The notes beneath the pieces were generated by a model. That model did no database searches, had not been told where the DNA came from, and saw only the letters and a list, made by a program, of their open reading frames with translations. Source: G963669295 sp963669295 (GTDB taxonomy: Bacteria; Bacteroidota; Bacteroidia; Flavobacteriales_D; CALLUQ01). Taken from it: a stretch of DNA of 64,000 bases. Location of the stretch: positions 930,001 through 994,000 of the forward strand of contig OY769938.1 of assembly GCA_963669295.1 (NCBI GenBank). The letters are read 5' to 3'. A program made the translations under genes and the position numbers. Positions within the stretch are counted from its first letter, which is position 1, and the number at the start of each line of letters is the position of its first letter. Shown here piece after piece: positions 34,855 through 44,079 of this stretch.

Positions 34855-36252
34855 TTAGTTCAAGGAACCGATCATTTTTGCTGGGTCAACCCACTGGTCA
34901 AACTCTTCGGCAGTAAGATATCCGAGGTTAATGGCTTCTTCTTTTAATGTAGTGCCATTTTCGTGTGCGGTTTTCGCTATTTCTGCCGCCTTATAATACC
35001 CAATATGGGTATTCAGTGCAGTTACCAGCATCAAAGAGTTGTCGAGATTTTCTTTGATGTTCTTTTGGTTCGGTTCAATGCCCGTAGCACAGTTTTCATC
35101 GAACGATACACAGGCATCTCCCAGGAGTCTTGCCGACTGCAATAAGTTGGCTGCCATCATGGGTTTAAATACGTTTAATTCAAAGTGTCCGTTCATTCCA
35201 CCTGTTGTTACTGCAACATCATTACCTACTACCTGCGCACATACCATGGTCATGGCTTCGCATTGGGTAGGGTTTACTTTTCCAGGCATGATAGACGACC
35301 CTGGCTCGTTGGCAGGAATATTGAGTTCACCAATGCCACAACGAGGCCCTGAAGCCAGCAAGCGAATGTCGTTAGCAATTTTCATCAGGCTTACCGCCAA
35401 CTGCTTTAAGGCACCATGTGTTTCTACAATAGCATCGTGAGCAGCCAGTGCTTCAAACTTATTCTCTGCACTTACAAATGGCAGCCCGGTGAATTCAGCA
35501 ATGCGTTTTGCTACCAGGTTGGCATAACCTTTTGGGGTATTGATGCCTGTTCCTACAGCGGTGCCTCCCAGGGCCAATTCCGACAAATGGGGCAAGGTAT
35601 TTTTCAATGCTTTTAACCCATGATCGAGTTGTGAAACATAACCTGAAAATTCTTGTCCAACAGTAAGTGGAGTAGCATCCATCAGGTGGGTCCTACCAAT
35701 TTTTACCACTTGCATAAATTCCCCAGATTTTTTAGCAAGTGTATCTCTTAGTTGTTGCACCCCCGGTATGGTTGTTTCTACTACCATCTTATAGCAAGCA
35801 ATGTGCATGCCTGTGGGAAAGGTATCGTTAGACGATTGCGATTTGTTGACGTCATCGTTAGGGTGAACCAGCTTTTCTCCCTCGCCAAGGTTGTTTCCCG
35901 CCAATACATGCGTTCTGTTTGATATCACCTCATTGACGTTCATATTCGATTGCGTTCCCGAACCAGTTTGCCAGATCACCAAAGGGAATTGATCGTCGTG
36001 CTGGCCGGTCAATATTTCATCGCAAGCTTTCCCAATTAAATCTCTTTTTGCTTCATCGAGCACGCCCAATTCGCAATTGGCATAGGCAGCGGCCTTTTTT
36101 AAGTGTGCAAACCCATATACCACCTCTAAAGGCATACTGGCTGAAGGGCCTATTTTAAAGTTGTTGCGCGAGCGTTCGGTTTGTGCTCCCCAATATTTAT
36201 CGGCTGGTACCTGTACCTCGCCAATGGTGTCTTTTTCAATTCTGTAATCCAT
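34855..36252 (-). CDS. fumC: Fumarate hydratase class II
   Basis: Interconverts fumarate and malate in the TCA cycle. Iron-free class II fumarase with the superfamily signature GSSIMPGKVNPTQCE and TGSGTQSNMNVNEV near the active site. I prefer the ATG at 36252 (MDYRIEKDTIGEVQVP), where related proteins begin, giving 465 residues. An in-frame ATG at 36270 would add six. It lies downstream of prfB and the ArsC-like gene on the same strand, with little intergenic space. Confidence 0.96.
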   Translation of the reverse strand: MDYRIEKDTIGEVQVPADKYWGAQTERSRNNFKIGPSASMPLEVVYGFAHLKKAAAYANCELGVLDEAKRDLIGKACDEILTGQHDDQFPLVIWQTGSGTQSNMNVNEVISNRTHVLAGNNLGEGEKLVHPNDDVNKSQSSNDTFPTGMHIACYKMVVETTIPGVQQLRDTLAKKSGEFMQVVKIGRTHLMDATPLTVGQEFSGYVSQLDHGLKALKNTLPHLSELALGGTAVGTGINTPKGYANLVAKRIAEFTGLPFVSAENKFEALAAHDAIVETHGALKQLAVSLMKIANDIRLLASGPRCGIGELNIPANEPGSSIMPGKVNPTQCEAMTMVCAQVVGNDVAVTTGGMNGHFELNVFKPMMAANLLQSARLLGDACVSFDENCATGIEPNQKNIKENLDNSLMLVTALNTHIGYYKAAEIAKTAHENGTTLKEEAINLGYLTAEEFDQWVDPAKMIGSLN

Positions 36253-36277
36253 CGCAGTTAAATTCTCCATGGTATAA

Positions 36278-36619
36278 CTAATTCAATAATTCCAATACGT
36301 TTTCTGGTGGCCGACCCAATACGGCCTTGTTGCCTCTGATAACAATAGGGCGCTGAATCAACTTTGGGTATTCAATCATTATTTTAATCCACTCGTGGTC
36401 GTTAAAATTCTTGCCCTTGAACTTTTCTTTAAACACTGGTTCGCTGGTACGCACCAGGTCGAATGGCTTTATGTTTAGCTTCGCCAATATTTCTTCGATT
36501 TCTGCTTCAGTAGGTATTGTTTTGAGGTATTCTACTACTTCAGGCTCTACTCCATTTTCGTTGAGTAGTTGCAGGGTTTCCCTACTTTTTGTGCACCGTG
36601 GGTTGTGATAAATTTTCAT
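36278..36619 (-). CDS. ArsC/Spx-family glutaredoxin-like protein
   Basis: A 113-residue thioredoxin-fold protein of the ArsC family with the active-site loop NPRCTKSRETL near the N-terminus and the C-terminal RPIVIRGNKAVLGRPPENV, typical of plasmid-type (glutaredoxin-dependent) arsenate reductases. No other arsenic resistance gene is nearby. It sits three bases after prfB, as a housekeeping-style gene, so a role in arsenate reduction is possible but not certain. Confidence 0.85.
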   Translation of the reverse strand: MKIYHNPRCTKSRETLQLLNENGVEPEVVEYLKTIPTEAEIEEILAKLNIKPFDLVRTSEPVFKEKFKGKNFNDHEWIKIMIEYPKLIQRPIVIRGNKAVLGRPPENVLELLN

Positions 36620-36622
36620 CTT

Positions 36623-37712
36623 TTAGTTGCTTCCGTATTGCATTAAATATGCTTTTAAAAATTCATTGAGGTTACCGTCCATTACTCCATCTACATCCGA
36701 TGTTTCGGTGGCAGTACGTACATCTTTCACCATTTTATAGGGGTGCATCACATAGTTGCGGATTTGCGATCCCCATTCAATCTTCATTTTCCCGGCTTCT
36801 ATTTCTGCTCGCTTTTCAGTTTTCTTCCGCAACTCAATTTCATAGAGCTGTGATTTTAACAGCTGCATGGCCTTTTCTTTGTTAGCCAGTTGCGATCGTG
36901 ATTCGGTATTTTCAACCACCAGGCCTGACGGCTCGTGCCTTAACCGCACTCCTGTTTCTACTTTGTTTACATTTTGCCCCCCTTTTCCTCCCGAACGAAA
37001 GGTTTCCCAGGTAATGTCGGCAGGATTTACCTTCACTTCAATGGAGTCGTCGGCCAGAGGGTATACATATACCGAGGCAAAGGAGGTGTGTCGTTTTGCA
37101 TTGGAGTCGAAGGGGGAAATACGTACCAGGCGATGCACTCCATTTTCACCTTTAAGGTATCCAAAGGCAAAGTCGCCATCAAATTCTAAGGTTACTGTTT
37201 TGATGCCTGCCACGTCGCCCTCTTGCAAGTTAAGTTCTTGCACTTTATAACCGTTCTTCTCGCCCCACATCAAGTACATACGTAGCAACATGGAAGCCCA
37301 ATCGCAGCTTTCTGTACCACCAGCACCAGCTGTAATTTGTAATACAGCACTGAGGGCATCTTCTTCAGCACTCAACATTCGTTTTAACTCCAGCTCTTCG
37401 ATTCGGTTGACCACTTGTTCGTATTGGGTGGTTACTTCCTCGTTGGTGGCTTCTCCTTCTTTGTTGAATTCAAACAATACGGTAAGGTCATCCAACCCTG
37501 TTTTTAGGGCGGCATAACCATCGGTCCATACCTTTTTGCGTTTGATTTGTTTCAGCAGTGCTTCGGCTGCCTTAGGGTCGTCCCAAAAGCCGGGATCTTG
37601 CGTACGTAGCTCTTCTTCTTCGATGTCGTTTAATTTCGCATCGATGTCAAAGATACCTCCTTAGCGCTTCCAAGCGCCCATCCAACTCTTTTATTTGGTC
37701 TGCATTAATCAT
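36623..37712 (-). CDS. prfB: Peptide chain release factor 2 with programmed +1 frameshift
   Basis: RF2 releases the peptide at UGA and UAA codons. The gene is in two frames. An ATG at 37712 opens 21 codons to CTT, followed by an in-frame TGA at 37647-37649. Shifting +1 over the T gives GAC at 37648 and continues to 36623, for 362 residues in all (RF2 normally has about 365). The site reads AGG AGG TAT CTT TGA C, the classical arrangement with a Shine-Dalgarno-like stimulator, which makes RF2 control its own level. The second part has SPF (RISPFDSNAKR), the RF2 stop-codon motif, and GGQ (GGKGGQNVNKVETG). The ArsC-like gene follows by three bases. Confidence 0.96.
37647..37661 (-). promoter_or_regulatory. 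prfB programmed +1 frameshift site
   Basis: On the minus strand AGGAGG (37661-37656), TAT, then CTT TGA C. The spacing from the stimulator to the shifty CTT codon is the same as in E. coli prfB. The stop is TGA, the codon RF2 itself reads, which closes the feedback loop. Confidence 0.95.
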
Positions 37713-37784
37713 GATACAAAGTTACAATTTTTGGCGTGTAGTAGTGATGAATATTCATGGATTTTCAACATGTTTTCCACCGCC

Positions 37785-38264
37785 TCAACTTCCCTTTTGC
37801 TCCTTCAACATTTTCCATACTAATTCAGGTTCAAACCCTCTTCGAATCATGTATTTTGCCACTTTATCTTTCTTTACAAAGAGGTCTGATTCATCCATTA
37901 GCTCCCATCGTTTTTCAAGCACATACAGCATGGTATTGCGATAGTCTTCTTCCTCAATCTCTGCCAGGCCTTTTTTGATGGAGTATGCCGATACTCTTTT
38001 TTGCTGCAAGTGTTGAACAATTTTGTTGCGTCCCCATCTTTTCTGGCGAAATTTACCTCCAGCAAATGCCTCTGCAAATCGTTCTTCATTGAGAAAGTTA
38101 TCGGAGATCAGTTCCGCCACCAACGCGTCTACTTCTCCTCTTCTCAATCCGAAACTGTATAGTTTTTCTTCTACCTCCTGATGACAGCGTTCGCGGTAGG
38201 CACAATAGCGCTGAATTTTTTGTCGCGCCTCAGTAACCGTATGTTTTTTCACCTTGGGTTTCAC
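37785..38264 (-). CDS. recX: Regulatory protein RecX
   Basis: RecX binds and restrains RecA filaments. The 159-residue, highly charged, all-helical protein has the repeated three-helix RecX pattern (CAYRERCHQEVEEKL, then ELISDNFLNEERFAEAFAGGKFRQKRWGRNKI). recA is not in the window. It stands 72 bases upstream of prfB on the same strand. Confidence 0.9.
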   Translation of the reverse strand: MKPKVKKHTVTEARQKIQRYCAYRERCHQEVEEKLYSFGLRRGEVDALVAELISDNFLNEERFAEAFAGGKFRQKRWGRNKIVQHLQQKRVSAYSIKKGLAEIEEEDYRNTMLYVLEKRWELMDESDLFVKKDKVAKYMIRRGFEPELVWKMLKEQKGS

Positions 38265-38340
38265 CCTAATGCCGTCTTTTTAGGCTTCCTTTTTCGAATG
38301 GTTTCGAAAGCATTAGCTTTGCAAACACAAAGCTACGCAA

Positions 38341-39606
38341 TTGAAAAACAAAAAGGCCTTTTACTTATTGCTCAGTGCCAATGCGGTATCGGGGTTTGCC
38401 CAGGGCATCAGCATCATTGCTATTCCGTGGCACTTTGTGAGTGTACTGAATAAAAGTAGTTTGTACGGGGTTATTTTTGCAGTCATCACCTTCATTACTC
38501 TATTCTGGAGTTTATATGTTGGTACGCTGGTAGACAAGTATTCTCGAAAAAAGATTTTCTTGTCGCTAAATGTAGCGGGGTGCCTTACCCTTGGTACTGT
38601 AGCAGCCATTGGCTTCGCGCTGGGGCAGGTGCCCGAATTATTGATAGCCCTGGCTTTCGGGGTCACCATTTTTATTTTTAATGTGCACTACCCTACCTTA
38701 TATGCTTTTGGGCAAGAAATTACTTCGAAAGAAAATTATGGCAAGATCAATTCCTTGCTAGAAGTACAGGGACAAACCACAAGTATGCTTTCGGGTGCAT
38801 TTGCCGCTTTTTTACTCGGAGGAGGGGCAGACGACTTTCCGTTAAAGAGGTTGATCAACATTGAATTTGAACCGTGGAGCATGCAAGAAATTTTCTTGTT
38901 AGATGCCAGTACATATGCCCTTGCTTTTCTGTTGATTTTAATGATTAAGTACGTGCCCGACAAAACCCGAATCCCTAAAACAGGGGGGATATTGGAACGG
39001 CTAAAAACGGGGTTGAAATTCTTAAAAAAACGTCCTGCTTTGCTCAGTTTTGGCATTGCTACCTACGCCATTTTTGTCACCCTGCTGGTGCAAGCTTACT
39101 TTCTGATGTCGGTGTACGTTAGCCATCATCTTGATAAAGGCCCTAGCGTATTGGCCATGGGTGAAATGCTTTATGCTGGTGGTGCCATTGTAGCGGGCTT
39201 GTTTGTTCGATTGGTGTTTAAACACATGAAACCGGTGCTTGCTATCATCATTTTGATGTTCATTACTACTGGAATTTATTACGCCTGTGCTTTTACCATG
39301 GAAACTACCATCTTCTACGGTTTTTGCCTGGTATTGGGGTTAACCAATGCAGGTACCCGCGTGCTTCGAATTACCTTCTTGTTTAACTACATTCCCAATC
39401 AGGTGATTGGCCGTGCGGGTAGCATTTTCAATTCCACCAATATCTTGATGCGCATTGCTTTCATCAGCTTATTTTCTCTCCCTTTCTTTAGTACAGGCAG
39501 TAACATTACCTGGGGGTATTTTATCCTGGGCACCTTTGTACTGGTGGCCATTATTCCATTGGTAATTTTTTATGGGCAACTGAGTAAGTTAAAGAAGGAA
39601 GAGTAA
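38341..39606 (+). CDS. MFS transporter
   Basis: A 421-residue major facilitator protein with about 12 membrane helices, loosely like the macrolide-efflux and enterobactin-exporter group. The loop after helix 2 reads GTLVDKYSRKK, the usual MFS motif A position. The frame starts with TTG at 38341 (MKNKKAFYLLLSAN) with no better ATG upstream; the substrate is unknown. It ends one base before the stop of the convergent DUF58 gene. Confidence 0.85.
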   Translation: MKNKKAFYLLLSANAVSGFAQGISIIAIPWHFVSVLNKSSLYGVIFAVITFITLFWSLYVGTLVDKYSRKKIFLSLNVAGCLTLGTVAAIGFALGQVPELLIALAFGVTIFIFNVHYPTLYAFGQEITSKENYGKINSLLEVQGQTTSMLSGAFAAFLLGGGADDFPLKRLINIEFEPWSMQEIFLLDASTYALAFLLILMIKYVPDKTRIPKTGGILERLKTGLKFLKKRPALLSFGIATYAIFVTLLVQAYFLMSVYVSHHLDKGPSVLAMGEMLYAGGAIVAGLFVRLVFKHMKPVLAIIILMFITTGIYYACAFTMETTIFYGFCLVLGLTNAGTRVLRITFLFNYIPNQVIGRAGSIFNSTNILMRIAFISLFSLPFFSTGSNITWGYFILGTFVLVAIIPLVIFYGQLSKLKKEE

Positions 39607-40938
39607 TTAAATGGCTCCCCTGGCTTTTAGCTCCAGGTATTTGTTGATGGTATTTACCGTAAGGTTTTCGGGAGGGGTAAGTACAGCATGAATGCCATAT
39701 TTACGCAATTCTTTTACAATCTGTCTTTTTTCGAAAGCAAATTTCTCGGCAATGGTTTTTGCATAAATGCTGTCCAATGCTTTTACCGGCTTGTCGAGCA
39801 ATGCTCGAAGTTCGGTATTTTCAAAAAATACCACCACCAGCAAATGGTCTTTTGCTATTCTTCGCAAGTAGGGCAATTGTCGTTTAAGTCCCGAAAGCGA
39901 TTCGAAGTTGGTATAGAGCAACAGCAATGCCCGTTGGTTAATTTTTTGTTTCACGGTAGCGTACAATCGCTCAAAGTCGGTTTCCAAAAATCCAGATTTT
40001 TGGTTGTACAACATTTCCAGGATTTGGTGCAACTGGTTGTTGCGTTTTGAGGCTGGAAGTATGTTGCGCACCTTGTGCGAAAAAGTGATGATGCCTGCTT
40101 TGTCTTGCTTGTGCATAGCAATGTTAGAAATAACCAGGCTGGCATTGATGGCATAATCTACAAGGCTTAACCCATCAAATGGCATTTTCATGGTACGTCC
40201 CATATCGATGACGCTGTATACTTGTTGCGAGCGTTCATCCTGGTATTGATTAACCATGAGTCTGGCTTTGCGAGCAGTGGCTTTCCAGTTCAGGGTGCGT
40301 ACATCGTCGCCAGGCACATATTCTTTAATTTGATCGAATTCCATGTTATGCCCCACTTTGCGCATCTTTTTGATGCCCAACTCCACCAACCGGTTTGAAA
40401 TGGCCAACAACTCGTACTTACGCATTTGTATGAAGGAGGGGTATACCCTCACCATATGATCTTGCGAAAATTTAAACCTCCGCTCTACCAATCCCATTGC
40501 TGTACGTGTATATACATTCACTCCTCCAAAATGATATTCTCCCCGTTTTGTGGGGCGCACCTTATATGCTAAAATGCGCTTTGATCCTGCTTCCATAGAG
40601 AAACTAAATGCCATGTCGCGCGATTGAAACTGGAAGGGTAATTCATCAATTACCTTTACCTCTACAGTAAAACGATAGGTACTTTGGAGCAAGATTTGGA
40701 TATCGTTCTCGTCACCATTCGAAAGCTTATCCATCATGTCGCGACGTGCTTCTATGGCATTGCGATTGGCAAATAGCAAGGCTACATCGATGAAGAAGAT
40801 CACTACTGCTGCAAAGAACAAGGGCACAGCAATGTAGTAGTATACGGATTTAAAAAAGCCCACTACCATCATCACTACCACTATGGTCAGTGCGAGGTAA
40901 AATCGCTCGCTAATGTATAGTCCTTTCAGCAACTTCAC
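39607..40938 (-). CDS. DUF58 domain protein
   Basis: A 443-residue protein with two N-terminal membrane helices (about 15-60), a beta region and a C-terminal von Willebrand A-like DUF58 domain. It contains YVPGDDVRTLNWKATARKARLMV, the family signature, and DMGRTM, a MIDAS-like DxGxS/T-type loop. DUF58 proteins are encoded next to MoxR ATPases throughout bacteria and are thought to be their membrane-anchored partners. Its start overlaps the MoxR stop by one base. Last gene of the leftward membrane block. Confidence 0.9.
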   Translation of the reverse strand: MKLLKGLYISERFYLALTIVVVMMVVGFFKSVYYYIAVPLFFAAVVIFFIDVALLFANRNAIEARRDMMDKLSNGDENDIQILLQSTYRFTVEVKVIDELPFQFQSRDMAFSFSMEAGSKRILAYKVRPTKRGEYHFGGVNVYTRTAMGLVERRFKFSQDHMVRVYPSFIQMRKYELLAISNRLVELGIKKMRKVGHNMEFDQIKEYVPGDDVRTLNWKATARKARLMVNQYQDERSQQVYSVIDMGRTMKMPFDGLSLVDYAINASLVISNIAMHKQDKAGIITFSHKVRNILPASKRNNQLHQILEMLYNQKSGFLETDFERLYATVKQKINQRALLLLYTNFESLSGLKRQLPYLRRIAKDHLLVVVFFENTELRALLDKPVKALDSIYAKTIAEKFAFEKRQIVKELRKYGIHAVLTPPENLTVNTINKYLELKARGAI

Positions 40939-42068
40939 TACCGTGGCACTTCAATGTTTTCAATGATAAGCTTAATGATTTCGTCGGGACCAATGCCTTC
41001 CATTTCCTTTTCGGGAGTTAACATGATGCGGTGTTTCAATACAGCTGCTGCAACAAACTTAACATCGTCGGGCGTTACAAAGTCTCTACCACGCACCGCT
41101 GCAGTAGCTTTAGCTCCTGTAAGTATGGCCAGCGAAGCTCTTGGCGATGCTCCAAGGTATAGGGCTACATTATCGCGGGTGTGGTTCACAATATCGGCAA
41201 TGTAATTGATGAGTTTTTCATCAACATGTACCTGTGCCACCTTGTTTCTATATTCGACTACTTGTGCTGCTGTAAGCACTTTTCCAATGCTGTTCAAGTC
41301 AATCTTATTGCGTTTGTGGTGAAAGTCTGACAACAGTTTCTTTTCTTGCTCCAGCGTGGGGTAGCCCACTTCAATTTTAAAGATAAATCGATCGAGTTGT
41401 GCCTCAGGCAATCGGTAAGTACCTTCTTGCTCTACCGGGTTTTGAGTAGCCAGTACAATAAAGGGTTCACTGAGTTGGTAAGTGTTTCCATCTACTGTAA
41501 TTTGGCGCTCCTCCATAACTTCAAACAAGGCCGCTTGTGTTTTTGCCGGTGCCCGGTTGATTTCGTCGATGAGGATGATGTTGGAAAAGATAGGCCCCTG
41601 TTTGAATTCAAAGTCGCCTGTTTTTTGGTTGAAGATGGAGGTACCTATAACATCCGAAGGCATAAGGTCGGGAGTGAACTGAATTCTCGAAAAATCAACC
41701 GATACTGTTCGTGCCAATAGTTTGGCCGTTAATGTTTTTGCCACTCCAGGAACTCCTTCAATCAATACATGACCATCGGCCAACAGGGCTACAATGAGTT
41801 GTTCGATCATTAGGTCCTGTCCTACAATAATTTTCTTCAACTCAGCCTTCATTTGCTCCACGGCCGTCTTTAATCCTGAAAGATCGATTCTACTTTGGAA
41901 CATTTGTGCCCCTTGCTGTGTGGCAGTTGATTGTACCGGGGGAGCAGCGGCATCAGGTGGTTGAGGCATTTCAACGCTTTTAGGAGGCTCTACCGGAGGT
42001 ACTCCTCCCGTCGGGGACTGCATTCCTTCCGGCTTATTTTCTTCCGGCTTGTTGGTATGTTCTTCCAT
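40938..42068 (-). CDS. MoxR-family AAA+ ATPase
   Basis: A 376-residue AAA+ ATPase of the MoxR family. Walker A is GVPGVAKT (105-112), Walker B is ILIDEINR, and the ATQNPVEQEGTYRLPEAQLDRF segment is very characteristic. The first 55 residues are a proline-rich, acidic, probably unstructured extension not needed for the ATPase. MoxR proteins act as chaperones with VWA partners in metalloenzyme maturation, stress response or surface functions. The client here is unknown. Confidence 0.93.
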   Translation of the reverse strand: MEEHTNKPEENKPEGMQSPTGGVPPVEPPKSVEMPQPPDAAAPPVQSTATQQGAQMFQSRIDLSGLKTAVEQMKAELKKIIVGQDLMIEQLIVALLADGHVLIEGVPGVAKTLTAKLLARTVSVDFSRIQFTPDLMPSDVIGTSIFNQKTGDFEFKQGPIFSNIILIDEINRAPAKTQAALFEVMEERQITVDGNTYQLSEPFIVLATQNPVEQEGTYRLPEAQLDRFIFKIEVGYPTLEQEKKLLSDFHHKRNKIDLNSIGKVLTAAQVVEYRNKVAQVHVDEKLINYIADIVNHTRDNVALYLGASPRASLAILTGAKATAAVRGRDFVTPDDVKFVAAAVLKHRIMLTPEKEMEGIGPDEIIKLIIENIEVPR

Positions 42069-42074
42069 AACTAT

Positions 42075-43331
42075 TTATCGTTTGCTATTTCGTTTAAATT
42101 CTTCCATCATTTGATTGAGCTGCATCAATTCACCCTGGCTGGCCCATTGCTTCTGGCGCAAGTGGTCGATGTATTTAAAAAGATTTTGTACACTGGCTTG
42201 ATCTACGCCCGAGCGAATGGATATGCGACGCACAAAGTCTTCGTCGAAGGTATTTGTTTTGATGTTAAAACTTCCTCGAATGTATTCGAGGAAGTAGGTA
42301 ATTTTTTTATGAATGATGTTGATGTGATCTTCTTTGTTGTAGTAAAGACTACTGATGATATCAACAAATTTCAACGATGTATTTTCTAAAGGGGTAATGA
42401 CAGGGATGATGCGTTGCTTACGTTTGCCATTAAAGATCATGTATAACAGCAACGCTCCAATCAACAGATAAAAGGCAAAAGTAAGAGGGCCATTGCTTAG
42501 GATAAAACGCATGGGTGAAGCCGATTTCATCGACTTTCGATCTTTCTTATAGTATTCATCCCAATACACATCAGCTACCGGTAGGTACGATAGTGCTTTA
42601 AAAGCGTAAGTATGATTTACCGGATGGGCAATGTAATAATTGCTAAATACCCGTGGTAAGGTATGCAAGTATATGGCCCCTTCTCCCACCTCCACCTTAA
42701 TGAAGTTGGCATTGTTTAAATGATCTTTCCCCAGTACTGTAGTGTTAAGCGAATCGTAAGAGGTAAAATGAAAATGGCGCATGGCCATGTCGTAGAAGTA
42801 GTTGGAATCGGCTGCCAATTTAGCATTGGTGAAGTTAGCTTCTGTAGAATCGGAGAACCAGTATTGATACTCCCCAAATTCATTGAAAGTGGAACTGTCT
42901 TCTTCCAGCACTTCATAATAATCATCGTATGCATACACATCCGCTACTTTAACATTCAATGTATCAGCCAGCTTTCCTCGAATTTTATTGGCAGCTATAA
43001 ACACACGATTGCCCTTTGATGCAAAATGCATCAACTTCTTTGCGTCTAATTTACCGGGTTGAAAACGCGAAGTGATAAAAATGTAGTTCACACCGTTGGC
43101 GGTATCGCCTTTCAATACATTGTAGGTGGGTTTAGTTTGGGTTACCACCTGCTTGTTGGGAAATAGTACATCGAGGTGTTCGAACAACAGGTATCCACCA
43201 AATGGGATCTTATCTATTTTAGAATAGGTAGGTTTCCAGCTAAAGGGGGCTGGTTTATTGATCTGAAAAAAGATCAAACACCCGAACAAGATCAGGATAA
43301 TGATGATGTATGTTTTATTGCCCTTTAGCAT
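42075..43331 (-). CDS. DUF4350-like membrane protein
   Basis: A 418-residue protein with one N-terminal membrane helix (about 8-24) and one at about 280-296 (FAFYLLIGALLLYMIFNG). The segment between them is extracytoplasmic and contains the DUF4350-like motif PFGGYLLFEHL. The last 120 residues are a charged, helical cytoplasmic tail. The family recurs in MoxR/DUF58 operons, with no known biochemical role. Its first 17 bases overlap the end of the upstream gene. Confidence 0.75.
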   Translation of the reverse strand: MLKGNKTYIIIILILFGCLIFFQINKPAPFSWKPTYSKIDKIPFGGYLLFEHLDVLFPNKQVVTQTKPTYNVLKGDTANGVNYIFITSRFQPGKLDAKKLMHFASKGNRVFIAANKIRGKLADTLNVKVADVYAYDDYYEVLEEDSSTFNEFGEYQYWFSDSTEANFTNAKLAADSNYFYDMAMRHFHFTSYDSLNTTVLGKDHLNNANFIKVEVGEGAIYLHTLPRVFSNYYIAHPVNHTYAFKALSYLPVADVYWDEYYKKDRKSMKSASPMRFILSNGPLTFAFYLLIGALLLYMIFNGKRKQRIIPVITPLENTSLKFVDIISSLYYNKEDHINIIHKKITYFLEYIRGSFNIKTNTFDEDFVRRISIRSGVDQASVQNLFKYIDHLRQKQWASQGELMQLNQMMEEFKRNSKR

Positions 43332-44079
43332 TGGTTAATGTTGATCCAAATTGTTGAAATTTTTGCTCGGTATTACGGTACTGTTCGAGGTTGAGGTCAA
43401 ACTCTCCATACCATACGTATTCGTACATGGTAGTTACATCCATGAACTTGCTTTGCAGCGGATGACCGGACAACTCGAAGTAGTAGTCGAAGTTTGTTTT
43501 ATCGATTTTCCAACGGATGAGTTGCGCATCGCTTAAGTTTTTCAGCACCATCAAAAAATGGAGGCGAATGGCTTTTCGGAAGTCTTTACTGCTCACCGCT
43601 TCTTCGATCATTTGCTGGAAGTTGATTTTGTTGATGTCTTCATCAAACACGAGGTAGTCTGAGTCTTCTGTTCCTTTTTTACCTCCCGAGGTAAAGAGGT
43701 GTCGCGATTTGTAGATGGCAAAACCAATTACCCCTGCAATGGCTAAGATGAATAACAGTTGCATGAGTGCTGCCCACCCCGGTGAGGTACGTACAGGTGC
43801 TCCAGCAGTAGCATCGTTGCTCGAATTAAAAAGATCGTCGAGCCACTCCAGGAATTTTTCCCAGGCCGACATTCCTCCTTCCGGCCGATCACGTTCCAGC
43901 AATTCTTCCCGACCGTAGATGTATTCATCGCCAGCAAGAATTTCCTCCACTTGCTCTTGCGTAAGTGCACGCACTGCTACATCGGTGGTGTCTTGCGAAG
44001 TACCCAATGCCATAGCAGTGGTAGTCATCAACCACATGATTAACGCTATGCCTGCCCTATTAATACTCTTCCTCCACAT
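43315..44079 (-). CDS. DUF4129-like membrane protein
   Basis: A protein of the type that precedes DUF4350 and MoxR in this operon. I start it at the ATG at 44079 (MWRKSINRAGIALIMWL), giving 254 residues with an N-terminal signal or membrane segment. The frame stays open upstream to 44193, but that part lies inside the preceding gene. A central helix (about 118-135, LMQLLFILAIAGVIGFAIY) is followed by a cytoplasmic domain with DFRKAIRLHFLMVLKNLSDAQLIRW, typical of DUF4129. It overlaps both neighbours, a sign of translational coupling. Confidence 0.75.
   Translation of the reverse strand: MWRKSINRAGIALIMWLMTTTAMALGTSQDTTDVAVRALTQEQVEEILAGDEYIYGREELLERDRPEGGMSAWEKFLEWLDDLFNSSNDATAGAPVRTSPGWAALMQLLFILAIAGVIGFAIYKSRHLFTSGGKKGTEDSDYLVFDEDINKINFQQMIEEAVSSKDFRKAIRLHFLMVLKNLSDAQLIRWKIDKTNFDYYFELSGHPLQSKFMDVTTMYEYVWYGEFDLNLEQYRNTEQKFQQFGSTLTNAKGQ

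Noticed and set aside
37495..37712. prfB as a broken gene starting at 37495
   Set aside because: The upstream 21 codons and the CTT TGA C site restore a full-length RF2, so it is programmed frameshifting and not a pseudogene.
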